Shown here piece by piece: positions 54,645 through 63,651 of a DNA stretch of 64,000 bases. Source of the DNA: Fodinibius sp052060035. GTDB taxonomy: Bacteria > Bacteroidota > Rhodothermia > Balneolales > Balneolaceae. Under the pieces are notes generated by a model. It ran no database searches. It had not been told where the DNA came from and worked only from the letters and a program-made list of their open reading frames with translations. Position numbers and translations under genes: made by a program. Every line of letters starts with the position of its first letter. Position 1 is the first letter of the stretch. The DNA is taken from the NCBI RefSeq assembly GCF_052060035.1, contig NZ_JBPOEA010000015.1:9446-73445 (forward strand). The letters are read 5' to 3'.

Positions 54645-56720
54645 TTATGCTTTTAATTCCCTTATAGCATCGGGATTTCCAATAATCGTAAGCTCATCTT
54701 CGGCTTCCAGCACAGTATCACCATGAGGAATAATTAAATCCTCGTCTCTGTAGATGATAGCTACCAAGCAATCGCCCGGTAAATTAACATCCCCGATCTT
54801 CTTTCCTTTTTGACGATTTAGGAATTCATTTTCAGAAATAAATAGATGGATAAAGTGTTCATCGCTTATAAGCACTTCTCTAAGCTGCTTTTCTGATTTT
54901 GCCTCGTACCACCGCTGCAAGAAACTGGGTTGGTTTACAATCTCTGCCAAGTGCCCGACGAGACGCATATCAAGGCCATAAGCTTCTACAGGAGTAATGA
55001 GAAATATCAATGTATGCTTCTCTTCATCAATTTCACTCGATAATTTATCACCCGACTTATTTATTCTAAACCCAACCATCTCAGCGGTGGTAATAGCTTC
55101 ATATCCTATCTGGCATATAACAACTCCCTTCCCAATATTATAAGTATTGGTTTTATATTGTTTCTGCAACTCATGTTTAATCTCATCCGTTCCTTTATTT
55201 GTACGACCCGAAAATATCTCTGCAGTAATATCTGTGCATTCATCAAGCAACTTTTTGCTTTCACTGATATCTCTGATGACACTCCGAGCTACAACTTGTT
55301 CATAAGCTAATTTATCCTCACCGTTTTTTTCATTCAGAATCGACATTAGCTCATATTCGAGTGCTTCGTATCTTTTACGACCAAGCCGCTCGTGGACATG
55401 AAAAATAGCCCCTTGCCGCTCTATCTTTTCTCCGGCATAATAGAAGTACCAAACGATGCAGAGCACAATCATTATCCCGGTTAGAGAAACAGGCATCAGC
55501 CCCATTTCTGCGATGAGCCACACAGGGATTAACATGCCAGCTATCTGCACCCATGGATACAACGGAGATCGAAATCCGGGTGAATATGCATCAATCTTGC
55601 TCTCGCGCATTACCACAACTGCAAGGCTCATCAAGCCAAAAAGGATCAATTGAAATGCACTTGCCAGCTTGGCTACCGCTTCTACATCAAAAACTAATAG
55701 AACAACCGCCATCAAAATTATCGTTACTGTAATTGCAAACGAGGGCGTCCCAGTTTTTCCTAATTTAGAAAATCTGGGACTAATTAACTCATCCCTCGAC
55801 ATTGCAAAGGGGTATCTGGAAGCTGACATAATTCCAGCATTTCCAGTTGATGCAAAAGCAGCAACAGCTGCAACAACAACTGCTGTGACGCCCCATGATC
55901 CAGGCAGCCACGACAAAAACTTTTTACCCGCATCAGCAACTGGAGTGAGACTTGCATAAAATTCTTCAGGATTAAGCACATTTAACATGATATAAACACC
56001 TAATACGTAAATGATAGCAGCGGTAAAAAGCGACAATATCATGCTCAACGGAATATTTCTATCTGGATTCTGAACTTCCTCAGCAACACTTGTTACCTTT
56101 GTAAGGCCGGCGTAGGAAACAATTACAAGTCCAATGGTATATGTAAAACCATGGATCCCATTCCGGAAAAAGTCTGAATATTCACTATAGGTGCTCGTTG
56201 CTTCTGACCCCCAAACAACCGATAATCCCTGAATAATAAATACGGTCATGATTCCCAGCAGCGTGGCTACGAGGATACGCTGCAATAACGTTGTCTCTTT
56301 GGCTCCATATATATTGAGCACCCCAAATATTACTGTGAGGATAAGAGCTAACTGCGTAATTGGCACATTCACATAAAGCGACAAATAGGCCCCCATACCA
56401 ATCAATGCGAAGGCGCTCTTAAAAATCAGAGCAAACCAGGAACCAAGTCCTCCCACAGTACCTATCATTGGTCCTAAGCTGCGATCTAAAAAATAATAGG
56501 TCCCTCCTGCCTTAGGCATAGCAGTTGACAATTCTGCCACGCTCAACATCGAAGGTATCATTAACAAACCAGACGCAAGATAGGCTAAATAAACAGATGC
56601 CCCGGTTTCAGCAGCTGCAATTCCCGGCAGCAGAAAGAAACCCGAACTAAACATGGCCCCCGTACTAATTGCATAGACATCAAATAGGCCTAACTCCTTA
56701 TTAAGTTTTCTTTTTTTCAT
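54645..56720 (-). CDS. APC permease fused to degenerate EIIA and RCK_C domains
   Basis: A 691-residue transporter. Residues about 1-425 form an amino-acid/polyamine/cation-type permease with 12 helices (STGAMFSSGFFLLPGIAAAETG, LSTAMPKAGGTYYFLDRSLGP, IVSYAGLTKVTSVAEEVQNPDRNIP, ASTGNAGIMSASRYPFAMSRDELI). About 470-610 resemble a fructose-type PTS EIIA domain, but the strand that carries the phosphorylated histidine reads GKGVVICQIGYEAI, with no histidine. It cannot be phosphorylated there and may sense something else. The last 75 residues (KKIGDVNLPGDCLVAIIYRDEDLIIPHGDTVLEAEDELTIIG) match an RCK_C/TrkA_C ligand-binding domain. The substrate is unknown. It lies upstream of nhaA, so a role in ion or osmotic balance is possible. 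Confidence 0.85.
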   Translation of the reverse strand: MKKRKLNKELGLFDVYAISTGAMFSSGFFLLPGIAAAETGASVYLAYLASGLLMIPSMLSVAELSTAMPKAGGTYYFLDRSLGPMIGTVGGLGSWFALIFKSAFALIGMGAYLSLYVNVPITQLALILTVIFGVLNIYGAKETTLLQRILVATLLGIMTVFIIQGLSVVWGSEATSTYSEYSDFFRNGIHGFTYTIGLVIVSYAGLTKVTSVAEEVQNPDRNIPLSMILSLFTAAIIYVLGVYIMLNVLNPEEFYASLTPVADAGKKFLSWLPGSWGVTAVVVAAVAAFASTGNAGIMSASRYPFAMSRDELISPRFSKLGKTGTPSFAITVTIILMAVVLLVFDVEAVAKLASAFQLILFGLMSLAVVVMRESKIDAYSPGFRSPLYPWVQIAGMLIPVWLIAEMGLMPVSLTGIMIVLCIVWYFYYAGEKIERQGAIFHVHERLGRKRYEALEYELMSILNEKNGEDKLAYEQVVARSVIRDISESKKLLDECTDITAEIFSGRTNKGTDEIKHELQKQYKTNTYNIGKGVVICQIGYEAITTAEMVGFRINKSGDKLSSEIDEEKHTLIFLITPVEAYGLDMRLVGHLAEIVNQPSFLQRWYEAKSEKQLREVLISDEHFIHLFISENEFLNRQKGKKIGDVNLPGDCLVAIIYRDEDLIIPHGDTVLEAEDELTIIGNPDAIRELKA

Positions 56721-57192
56721 CTTATTCTGAGCTTATTTCATTTTATTAGCTTCTGCCACACTTTCTTAATAATTCTTTGGTTTACAAGTACTTTACTTGT
56801 AGAGAATTGATATGGCAAATAGTCGCGAAGCCGGTACGGATTAATTCAGTAGTGATATGCGTTCAAGAAAATAATTTGGATGATAACTTCTTGTAGTGTT
56901 GGCAACTACAAGAGTCATGCACAAGTGGCATTTCGTAATCCGAACCGAAAAAAGAGAGGATATAAAACAAACTGTCTTAAGCAAGGTTTTAGAATACATA
57001 GCCAGGGGCTGTTAATTTTTCAATTGCAGTTTAGCTAACCAGGGGCAAACCTTACTTATGAAATCAACCAATCGAGTTGGTTGGCGCCCATAAACAGACA
57101 CCCCTTATTTTTATCAGATCTAAATAACGTATAAATTATAAGTCTTGCAACTTTTTTTGAGCACAAAATGAAAAAAATCGTTCGTCCATTTT
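56721..57192. other. 472-base gene-free region upstream of the APC permease
   Basis: This gap lies between the starts of the APC permease (minus) and the end of the symporter gene (minus). It contains four TACAAG/CTTGTA hexamers arranged as two palindromes (listed separately). A 7-bp hairpin CAACCAA/TTGGTTG lies at 57065-57083, and CCAGGGGC occurs twice (57002 and 57039). One small frame, 56917-57015 (32 codons, MHKWHFVIRTEKRED...), looks slightly protein-like but has no ribosome binding site. I assign no gene. Confidence 0.4.
56783..56912. promoter_or_regulatory. Two TACAAG-type palindromes, possible operators
   Basis: TACAAGT (56783-56789) faces ACTTGTA (56795-56801) across ACTTT. CTTGTAGT (56890-56897) faces ACTACAAG (56905-56912) across GTTGGCA. 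The two dyads share the hexamer CTTGTA and lie about 60-195 bases upstream of the APC permease start. They could bind a dimeric regulator. Seen directly; the regulator and function are unknown. Confidence 0.35.
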
Positions 57193-58728
57193 TTATATTC
57201 GTTTTACGAAATGGGAAAAATTTCCAACCAAAAGTACGATTAAACTACCAACCACTGTATATAACGGCCATGCAATAACCAGCGGTTCGCCGGGCAATAC
57301 GTTATGGATAGGCCCCTCGACCATAAACAGTAATGAAACCAATCCCACGAAAAAAGCAATCATCGCATCATTTTTATCAGGTTTAGGAAATAACCGTCCC
57401 AGTAAGAAAGCCCCGAGCAATCCGCCGTATGTATAAGATGCAATGCCGAGCCCCAATTCTACAACAGCCGGACGTTCGCCCTCTTGGAGCTGCAAGTAGG
57501 CAAAAAAGAAGGCCGATCCGGTTAAAATGACCGCCCAAATAATGGTAATAATCCGAGAGATCTTCAGATCTTCGGCTTGGGTATTTTTCTTTCCAAAATA
57601 TGGTTTATACAAGTCCAGCGTAGTGGAGGATGCCAATGAGTTGAGTGACGAACTGAGGCTGCTCATCGCTGCTGCAAACAGGGAGGCAATGATCAATCCC
57701 GATAGCCCCACCGGCAATTCTTCAACAATAAACTTGGCAAAAATTTCGTCCGTGGTTGCCAGTCCCAGTGCCTGGGCAGATTGCGCATCATAAAAAGCAT
57801 ACAGCAATAGGCCAATAAATAGAAATAATCCAAACTGAAGGGCTACGACCACCCCACTCCATACTAATGCTCGCTGACTATTATCTACATTGCGGGTCGT
57901 CAGCAAACGCTGAACAATCAGCTGATCGGTTCCGTGAGAAGCGATTGAAAAAATAGCGCCACCAATCAGAGCAGTAAAAAAGGTATAAGGTTGGGCAATA
58001 AAATCAGCGAATGGCTGGCCAAAGCCCCAATCAATAATCTGTAATTTTCCGCTGTCAGAAGCTACTGTCATAGCTCCGCTCAGGCCGTTAGGCAGATCAT
58101 AAAGGATAATACCAATTGCCAACGCCGCACCACCAATATAGACCCCCATCTGAATGACATCCATCCAGACAACCGCCTTGATTCCGCCAACTAATGTATA
58201 AATAAGGGTGATTAGAGAGATAGCTGCTATAGCTAATAGGTATACTTCAAAATCGCCCCAAGCTGTAAACGCACCGCCCAATCGAAGAATAATCGCCAGC
58301 GGAATAGCCGTAGCAAAAAGGCGGACGCCATCAGCCAACAGGCGGGTAATCATAAACGTAGTACTGGTGACATTTCGCATGGAGGGTCCGAACCGCTGCT
58401 CTAAAAACTGGTAAGCCGTGGTTTGCTTTCCCTTAAAATAGGCAGGCAGTAACAGCTTGCTGACTAAAATGCGTCCAACGATATAACCCAGTGTAATTTG
58501 TAGAAAGGTGAGATTACCGCCATAGGCTACCGCGGGAATACTAATAAACGTGAGGGTGCTCGTCTCAGTTGCCACCACCGAAAACATAACCGCCCACCAA
58601 GGAAGGCCCTCTCCTCCCATAAAATAATCGGCAGTAGAGGCTTGACGTCCCGCAGCGTATATTCCCAATCCGGCTACACCGATCAGATAGATAAAAATGA
58701 CGACATAATCTATGACAGAAAATTCCAA
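57193..58728 (-). CDS. Sodium:solute symporter (SSS family)
   Basis: The 511-residue product has 13-14 membrane helices and the SSS signatures DYVVIFIYLIGVAGLGIYAAGRQ, STADYFMGGEGLPWWAVMFSVVATETSTLTFISIPA, and GLIIASLFAAAMSSLSSSLNSLASSTTLDLY. The second of these contains the sodium-site Ser/Thr cluster. It takes up a small solute with sodium. Its divergent partner is anmK, 204 bases away, and such SSS genes beside anmK are thought to import anhydro-MurNAc or sialic-acid-like sugars in Bacteroidetes-type genomes. That substrate is inferred from the neighbour only. Confidence 0.9.
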   Translation of the reverse strand: MEFSVIDYVVIFIYLIGVAGLGIYAAGRQASTADYFMGGEGLPWWAVMFSVVATETSTLTFISIPAVAYGGNLTFLQITLGYIVGRILVSKLLLPAYFKGKQTTAYQFLEQRFGPSMRNVTSTTFMITRLLADGVRLFATAIPLAIILRLGGAFTAWGDFEVYLLAIAAISLITLIYTLVGGIKAVVWMDVIQMGVYIGGAALAIGIILYDLPNGLSGAMTVASDSGKLQIIDWGFGQPFADFIAQPYTFFTALIGGAIFSIASHGTDQLIVQRLLTTRNVDNSQRALVWSGVVVALQFGLFLFIGLLLYAFYDAQSAQALGLATTDEIFAKFIVEELPVGLSGLIIASLFAAAMSSLSSSLNSLASSTTLDLYKPYFGKKNTQAEDLKISRIITIIWAVILTGSAFFFAYLQLQEGERPAVVELGLGIASYTYGGLLGAFLLGRLFPKPDKNDAMIAFFVGLVSLLFMVEGPIHNVLPGEPLVIAWPLYTVVGSLIVLLVGNFSHFVKRI

Positions 58729-58932
58729 ACTGTTCCCAACTTAATTAAAGTCATTTGAAAGCTGTCAGTATAGCAATTTATTTGTAGGATTACAGGAGTC
58801 TTCAGCATGAATTATAATTTAAGCATTTAGCACTCAGATATTTTAAAACTTGGTTCATTTTTTTGCGAACAACTGCTAAATACCGTTGATTAACCAATCT
58901 ATTATTGTCTATAATTTTAAAACCTGTTCTCC

Positions 58933-60126
58933 ATGAACCCTTCCATCAAAAAACTTTCTGATATTGCTCAAAAAACGAGCAAAACTATTATTGGATTAAT
59001 GTCCGGCACCTCACTGGATGGATTGGATATCGCGTTGTGCGAAATATCTGGGATAGGACCATCAACAAAAGTAGAGCTCAAAAACTTTGCTTCTGTACCC
59101 TACGATTCAGCATTTAAAAACCGACTGAAAGCAATCACTTCCGTCCCTAACGTCTCGCTCCAAGAAGTTACTCTTATGCACACCTATCTTGGCAACTACC
59201 ACGGGGAATTAATACTGAAATGTCTCAGAAAATGGGCCGTGGCTCCTTCTGAAATTGACTGTATTGCCAGTCACGGGCAAACCATTTTCCACGCTCCAAA
59301 ACAACAGCACAATCAACCACAGATGCCCAATGCTACTCTTCAAATTGGGGATGGTGATCATATTGCGCATAAAACCAGTATTCTCACCATTAGTGACTTT
59401 CGCCAAAAACACACTGCTGCCGGAGGTGAAGGGGCCCCGATGGCTGGTTTTATTGATGAAATGCTATTCACGCATGATACGGAAGATCGAATTGTTTTAA
59501 ATATTGGAGGCATCGCTAACTTTACCTACCTGCCCGCTAAATCAAAAGACCGACCTTCGATTACCACCGATACCGGTCCCGGCAACACGCTGATTGATGC
59601 TGCTGTCCGACAATTATTTTCAAAAGAATTTGATCAGGATGGTAAAATTGCTAAGCATGGTTCTGTGAATGCGGATGCTTTGGCTGCCTTTAAGTCCGAT
59701 CCATATTTCCGGAAGCCGTTGCCAAAAACAACCGGACCTGAATTTTTTAACCTCCACTGGGTTGAGAATAAACTATCAAAAGCGGGGATTACTAATGTTT
59801 CCAATGATGATTTTGTTGCCACCCTTACCCGCTTAACAGCCGAAACTATTGCGGAATCGATTAAAAGCATTTTAGATGACAAATCGCACCCCCCTCTGTA
59901 TGTAAGCGGTGGTGGATTCCACAATCCGGTACTCATGGATTGGCTTCGTAAGCTATTACCTGATATTACTATTAGCTCCTTTGAAAATTTAGGTTTCAAT
60001 CCCGATGCAAAAGAAGCCGTGGTTTTTGCAGTATTAGCTAACGAAATGCTTGCCGGAGAAGGGTTTAAAATGGAGTCTGCCCAAACTGAAAATATAAGTT
60101 TTGGTAAAATTTCTTTCCCGAATTAA
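58933..60126 (+). CDS. anmK: Anhydro-N-acetylmuramic acid kinase
   Basis: AnmK opens and phosphorylates 1,6-anhydro-MurNAc to MurNAc-6-phosphate, recycling peptidoglycan. The 397-residue product has the ATP/substrate motif TIIGLMSGTSLDGLDIALCEI, the catalytic aspartate region TISDFRQKHTAAGGEGAPMAGFID, VLNIGGIANFTYLP, TDTGPGNTLIDAAVR and VSGGGFHNPVLMDWLRKLLP. Length fits bacterial AnmK (about 370-400). It is divergent from the sodium:solute symporter. MurQ, the etherase that would act next, is not in the window. Confidence 0.96.
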   Translation: MNPSIKKLSDIAQKTSKTIIGLMSGTSLDGLDIALCEISGIGPSTKVELKNFASVPYDSAFKNRLKAITSVPNVSLQEVTLMHTYLGNYHGELILKCLRKWAVAPSEIDCIASHGQTIFHAPKQQHNQPQMPNATLQIGDGDHIAHKTSILTISDFRQKHTAAGGEGAPMAGFIDEMLFTHDTEDRIVLNIGGIANFTYLPAKSKDRPSITTDTGPGNTLIDAAVRQLFSKEFDQDGKIAKHGSVNADALAAFKSDPYFRKPLPKTTGPEFFNLHWVENKLSKAGITNVSNDDFVATLTRLTAETIAESIKSILDDKSHPPLYVSGGGFHNPVLMDWLRKLLPDITISSFENLGFNPDAKEAVVFAVLANEMLAGEGFKMESAQTENISFGKISFPN

Positions 60127-60135
60127 ACTTTATGG

Positions 60136-60720
60136 CTAATCTTTTAACCACTCATAAAATTTCTGGACTGCTTTACCTCGGTGGCTGATCTTATTTTTTA
60201 TCTCAGGATCTAATTCAGCAAATGTTTTCTTATAAGAAGCAGGAACAAAAACCGGATCATACCCAAATCCTCCGCTCCCCTGCTCTTTCGTAATAATTGT
60301 TCCACGACATATTCCTTCAAATGTGTGGAACTCTTCCTCAGTGACTAAGGCAGCCACTGTTCGGAATTGTGCTCCACGCCGCTCCATGGGTACATCGTTA
60401 AGCTCATCCAACAACTTGTCAACATTATCCTGATATGTTGCATTTTCGCCTGCATACCGCGCTGAATAGACTCCCGGGCGTCCATTCAAAGCATCAACTT
60501 CGAGCCCGGTATCATCAGATAAAGCAGGGAGCCCCGTCTTCTTATGTACATAACGGGCCTTTTTCAGGGCATTGCCTTCCAGCGTATCGGCATCCTCCTC
60601 GACCTCTTCCAGGGCGGGGAAATCGTAAGTGGATTTCAGCTCGATTCCCAACGGGGAGAGCGTTTCACGAAGCTCTTCAATCTTATGCTTGTTACGCGAA
60701 GCTAAAACAATGGTATCCAT
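60136..60720 (-). CDS. rdgB: XTP/dITP diphosphatase (Ham1)
   Basis: RdgB hydrolyses deaminated purine triphosphates (XTP, dITP, ITP) to keep them out of DNA and RNA. The 194-residue product has the N-terminal VLASRNKHKIEELRETL, then LSDDTGLEVDALNGRPGVYSARYAG with the catalytic aspartates, EQGSGGFGYDPVFVP and KNKISHRGKAVQKF. Length fits the family. It lies 9 bases from the convergent anmK stop and 21 bases downstream of the adenosine kinase, in the same direction, so the two purine-related genes may form an operon. Confidence 0.96.
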   Translation of the reverse strand: MDTIVLASRNKHKIEELRETLSPLGIELKSTYDFPALEEVEEDADTLEGNALKKARYVHKKTGLPALSDDTGLEVDALNGRPGVYSARYAGENATYQDNVDKLLDELNDVPMERRGAQFRTVAALVTEEEFHTFEGICRGTIITKEQGSGGFGYDPVFVPASYKKTFAELDPEIKNKISHRGKAVQKFYEWLKD

Positions 60721-60741
60721 AATCTTGATCGTTCTTCTCTC

Positions 60742-61746
60742 TTACTCTGCGTCTTTTGATTCATTCAATATTTCCTGCATCTGATGCCACTTTAGTCGTG
60801 GACCAAATTGGGATACTACTTTTGATCCCGCAAGACTGGCCAGCTTACCGGCGCCGGCAAATCCCATCCCGTTCGTAATGCCATATAAAAATGCACCCGC
60901 ATACATATCGCCTGCCCCATTGGTATCAACTGCTTTTACATCATAGGGCTCAATATCGATAAAAGTGTCCCCGTCATAAATCATTGCTCCGTTCGCTCCC
61001 TGTGTGATTACAAATCTCTTGGCTTCTTTCTTTAATGCTTCGCGGGCTTCTTTCAAATTACTTTTGCCCGTATAGATTTTAGCCTCTTTTTCATTACAGA
61101 ATAATAGATCGACGGATGCTCCTATAATATCATCAAATCTACTTTTGAATCCTTCAACAATAGCGGGGTCTGACAGTGTGAGCGCTGTTTTCACATCGTT
61201 TTGCTGGGCAATTTTCTTTGTTTGATTCATGACCTCAAAACCGTTCTCCGAAGTAACCAAATAGCCCTCGATATAGACATACTCAGAATCACGGATCGCC
61301 AATTCGTCAATTTCATTTGTAGAAATATTTTGGGTGATGCCGAGGTAGGTATTCATTGTTCGTTCAGCATCATCAGTAACCATCACCAGACATTTACCGG
61401 TGATTCCGTCTTCTCTTTCTTGACGGTCAAAGTTCGTGTCAATGCCCGCTTCTTTCATGTCTTCCAAGTATAAATCTCCAAAAGGATCATTGGCCACCTT
61501 GCAGGAATAAAATGCCTTGCCACCAAACTGGCTTACAGCAAACACGGTATTGGCTGCAGATCCGCCCGGCTTCTCAACGGTTTCTTCACGGTTAATATCG
61601 CTAATAAGTCGGGATTGAGCTTCCTCATCAACGAGTGTCATTACCCCCTTTTCCACATCGTGTTTTTCTAAAAAGTCATCACCGATTTCAAATTCCATAT
61701 CGACCAGCGCATTACCGATGCCGTAAACGTTATACTTCTTCTTCAT
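60742..61746 (-). CDS. PfkB-family carbohydrate/adenosine kinase
   Basis: The 334-residue product is a PfkB (ribokinase-fold) kinase of the adenosine-kinase-like branch. It has the opening YGIGNALVDMEFEI, the substrate motif EKPGGSAANTVFAVSQFGG and the catalytic DTNGAGDMYAGAFLYGITNG near 270, with ALKKEAKRFVITQGANGAMIY before it. The phrase GNALVDMEFEI...LEKHDVEKGVMTLVDE is typical of bacterial adenosine or inosine-guanosine kinases; exact specificity is not shown. It lies 21 bases upstream of rdgB and is probably co-transcribed with it. Confidence 0.9.
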   Translation of the reverse strand: MKKKYNVYGIGNALVDMEFEIGDDFLEKHDVEKGVMTLVDEEAQSRLISDINREETVEKPGGSAANTVFAVSQFGGKAFYSCKVANDPFGDLYLEDMKEAGIDTNFDRQEREDGITGKCLVMVTDDAERTMNTYLGITQNISTNEIDELAIRDSEYVYIEGYLVTSENGFEVMNQTKKIAQQNDVKTALTLSDPAIVEGFKSRFDDIIGASVDLLFCNEKEAKIYTGKSNLKEAREALKKEAKRFVITQGANGAMIYDGDTFIDIEPYDVKAVDTNGAGDMYAGAFLYGITNGMGFAGAGKLASLAGSKVVSQFGPRLKWHQMQEILNESKDAE

Positions 61747-61842
61747 AAAAGACTCTGATTATTCAAACTGAAATTATGTCGATCAAATAACGTGCGGATA
61801 ATACGAACTCTTGAGGGCCTAATAAAGTTGAGATCCCCAAAT

Positions 61843-61876
61843 AAAAAAGGCATCTGCCTCATAAAAGACAGATGCC
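61843..61876 (-). terminator. Terminator after the subtilase gene
   Basis: GGCATCTG (61849-61856) pairs over 8 bp with CAGATGCC (61869-61876). On the minus strand it runs into six T residues (A-run 61843-61848). Confidence 0.85.
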
Positions 61877-61902
61877 AAAATTTTAAAACGACTTCCTAAT
61901 CC

Positions 61903-63138
61903 TTATTGCGATATGATTGGATCGGGATCGCCATCCGGATCGTTTGATGCGGATCCGTTACTGGTTGGGTTACCACCTGTTACCAACAAAACACCCGCAG
62001 CGTGCGGACTTGCCATTGATGTACCGCTGATGGTATTGGTACCACCATCATTCCAGGTAGAGAGAATGTCCACACCAGGTGCGGCATATTCTACCGGGGG
62101 ATCAGTTGGACCAGAATAATTAGAAAATGAAGCAAATACATCATTTACATCTGTCGCTGAAATAGTCCAAACGTTATTATATTCAACGCGCGCCGGTGAG
62201 TAGTTATTTGCGTCGTCACCATCATTTCCGGCGGCTACGGCAAAATAAACACCTTGATCTGCCGCATTGCGTACGGCATCATCAACAGCATCAGAAGTTC
62301 CGCCACCAAGGCTCATATTTGCGACATCACCGGGGGAAGCATTCTGGGCTACGTAATCGATGCCGTTAATAACCCCAGAATAGGAACCACTTCCACGACT
62401 GTCCAGAACCTTTACGCCTACAACTGATGCCCCGGCAGCAACACCTACAACACCAATGTCATTATCCAGCGCAGCAATTGTGCCTGCGACGTGAGTACCG
62501 TGACCGTTTCCGTCGTCAGCACTTTTAGAATCTTTTCCTTTAGTTATAAAAGTAGCACTTCGAGATTCATCAACATTCAAATCAGGGTGATCCAAGTCAA
62601 CCCCGGAATCAATAACCCAAGCTGTTCCGTTACTTGCAGTTGCACCGCCTACACGATCGATACCCCATGGCGTAACTTGTCCACCGGTACCACCGCCGTT
62701 ACCACCATCACCGTCACACGGATCGCCATTGGGCGTACCGCACGGTGGAGCCAGCGTAAACATCTGGTCTTCTTCGATATAATCAACACGATCATCTTTC
62801 TTAAGATCTGCTAATTGTCCATCACTTAAAATAGCGGCAAAACCTTTCAACGCTACATTATATTCCCCAACCACCGATTCTTTGGTTATGTTATAATCGG
62901 TGAACATTTTGCTTCGAACCTGTTTAAGCTTTGAGATGTCAGCTCCAAGAGCTTTACCCTGTGCATCTTTGTTTTTGAAGACCACAATATATTGATCCTC
63001 AATAGGTTGAGTAGTTTGTTCTTTGAGTTCTTCCTGTTGATCTTCTTGGTCAACATTAGTCGTAGGCTGATCACAAGCTGTGATCCCAAAAACTACTAAT
63101 GCAATAACCAAGGTTGCTCTAAAGAATGCATTACGCAT
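61903..63138 (-). CDS. Subtilisin-like serine peptidase (S8), lipoprotein
   Basis: A 411-residue exported protease. A lipoprotein-type signal (TLVIALVVFGITACDQPT, lipobox cysteine about 22) and a Gln/Glu-rich linker precede an I9-type propeptide (about 48-125: DQYIVVFKNKDAQGK...YIEEDQMFTLAPP). A Cys/Gly-rich loop (about 132-152) follows. The catalytic domain is proteinase-K-like: Asp in AWVIDSGVDLDHPDLN, His in GNGHGTHVAGTIAALDN and Ser in ISGTSMASPHAAGVLLVTGG. The C-terminal tail is a short acidic Gly/Asn/Asp segment with no secretion domain. It should act at the cell surface or in the periplasm. It is a single gene with a good terminator. Confidence 0.95.
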   Translation of the reverse strand: MRNAFFRATLVIALVVFGITACDQPTTNVDQEDQQEELKEQTTQPIEDQYIVVFKNKDAQGKALGADISKLKQVRSKMFTDYNITKESVVGEYNVALKGFAAILSDGQLADLKKDDRVDYIEEDQMFTLAPPCGTPNGDPCDGDGGNGGGTGGQVTPWGIDRVGGATASNGTAWVIDSGVDLDHPDLNVDESRSATFITKGKDSKSADDGNGHGTHVAGTIAALDNDIGVVGVAAGASVVGVKVLDSRGSGSYSGVINGIDYVAQNASPGDVANMSLGGGTSDAVDDAVRNAADQGVYFAVAAGNDGDDANNYSPARVEYNNVWTISATDVNDVFASFSNYSGPTDPPVEYAAPGVDILSTWNDGGTNTISGTSMASPHAAGVLLVTGGNPTSNGSASNDPDGDPDPIISQ

Positions 63139-63651
63139 AATTTATCCCTGATTTTATTAAAGTTAATTTCGCCATTTTGACGAATATGAAAGAGCAGGAT
63201 TCCCTGTTTTGATCTAATACCCTAAAGAAAATTACAACCAAAACATCCCGCTATAGATTTAAAAGATTACTAACCAACCCATTTGTTACGGATAAGTCAA
63301 ATATTTAAGCTAAAAAAACTTAAATGCTAAATATCAAAGTGTTTAATAGACTGATAAATAAACTTCTATAAACAATAGTTGCTAATTTATAAAAAACCAT
63401 GCTCATATTTAGCCTTTAGTACTATTAGCCATCCTCTCATTACGTTACTATAAAATGAATTAACTACTTGTACCCTCTTGCGAAATATTGATAAAGAAAT
63501 ATAAACCATTCCATAATCAAGAGGTTGCTATTCCTGATTTACCCAAAATAATTGATTACATTTTCGTGAGATAAACCATGCGAATCTGATATCTTAAAGA
63601 ATATACTTCGACTTTTCTGAGAGCCAATTAAGGAAGTATCTACACGATATA
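63139..63651. other. 513-base A/T-rich region without a gene
   Basis: This lies between the divergent subtilase and Nudix genes. It is strongly A/T-rich, with no ORF of note and no RNA fold that I recognise. It must hold the promoters of both genes. A possible -7 box TAACTTTA is visible about 20 bases upstream of the subtilase start on the minus strand. Confidence 0.5.

Noticed and set aside
56917..57015. 32-codon frame (MHKWHFVIRTEKRED...) in the gap upstream of the APC permease
   Set aside because: The composition is slightly protein-like, but there is no ribosome binding site, neighbour or motif to support it.
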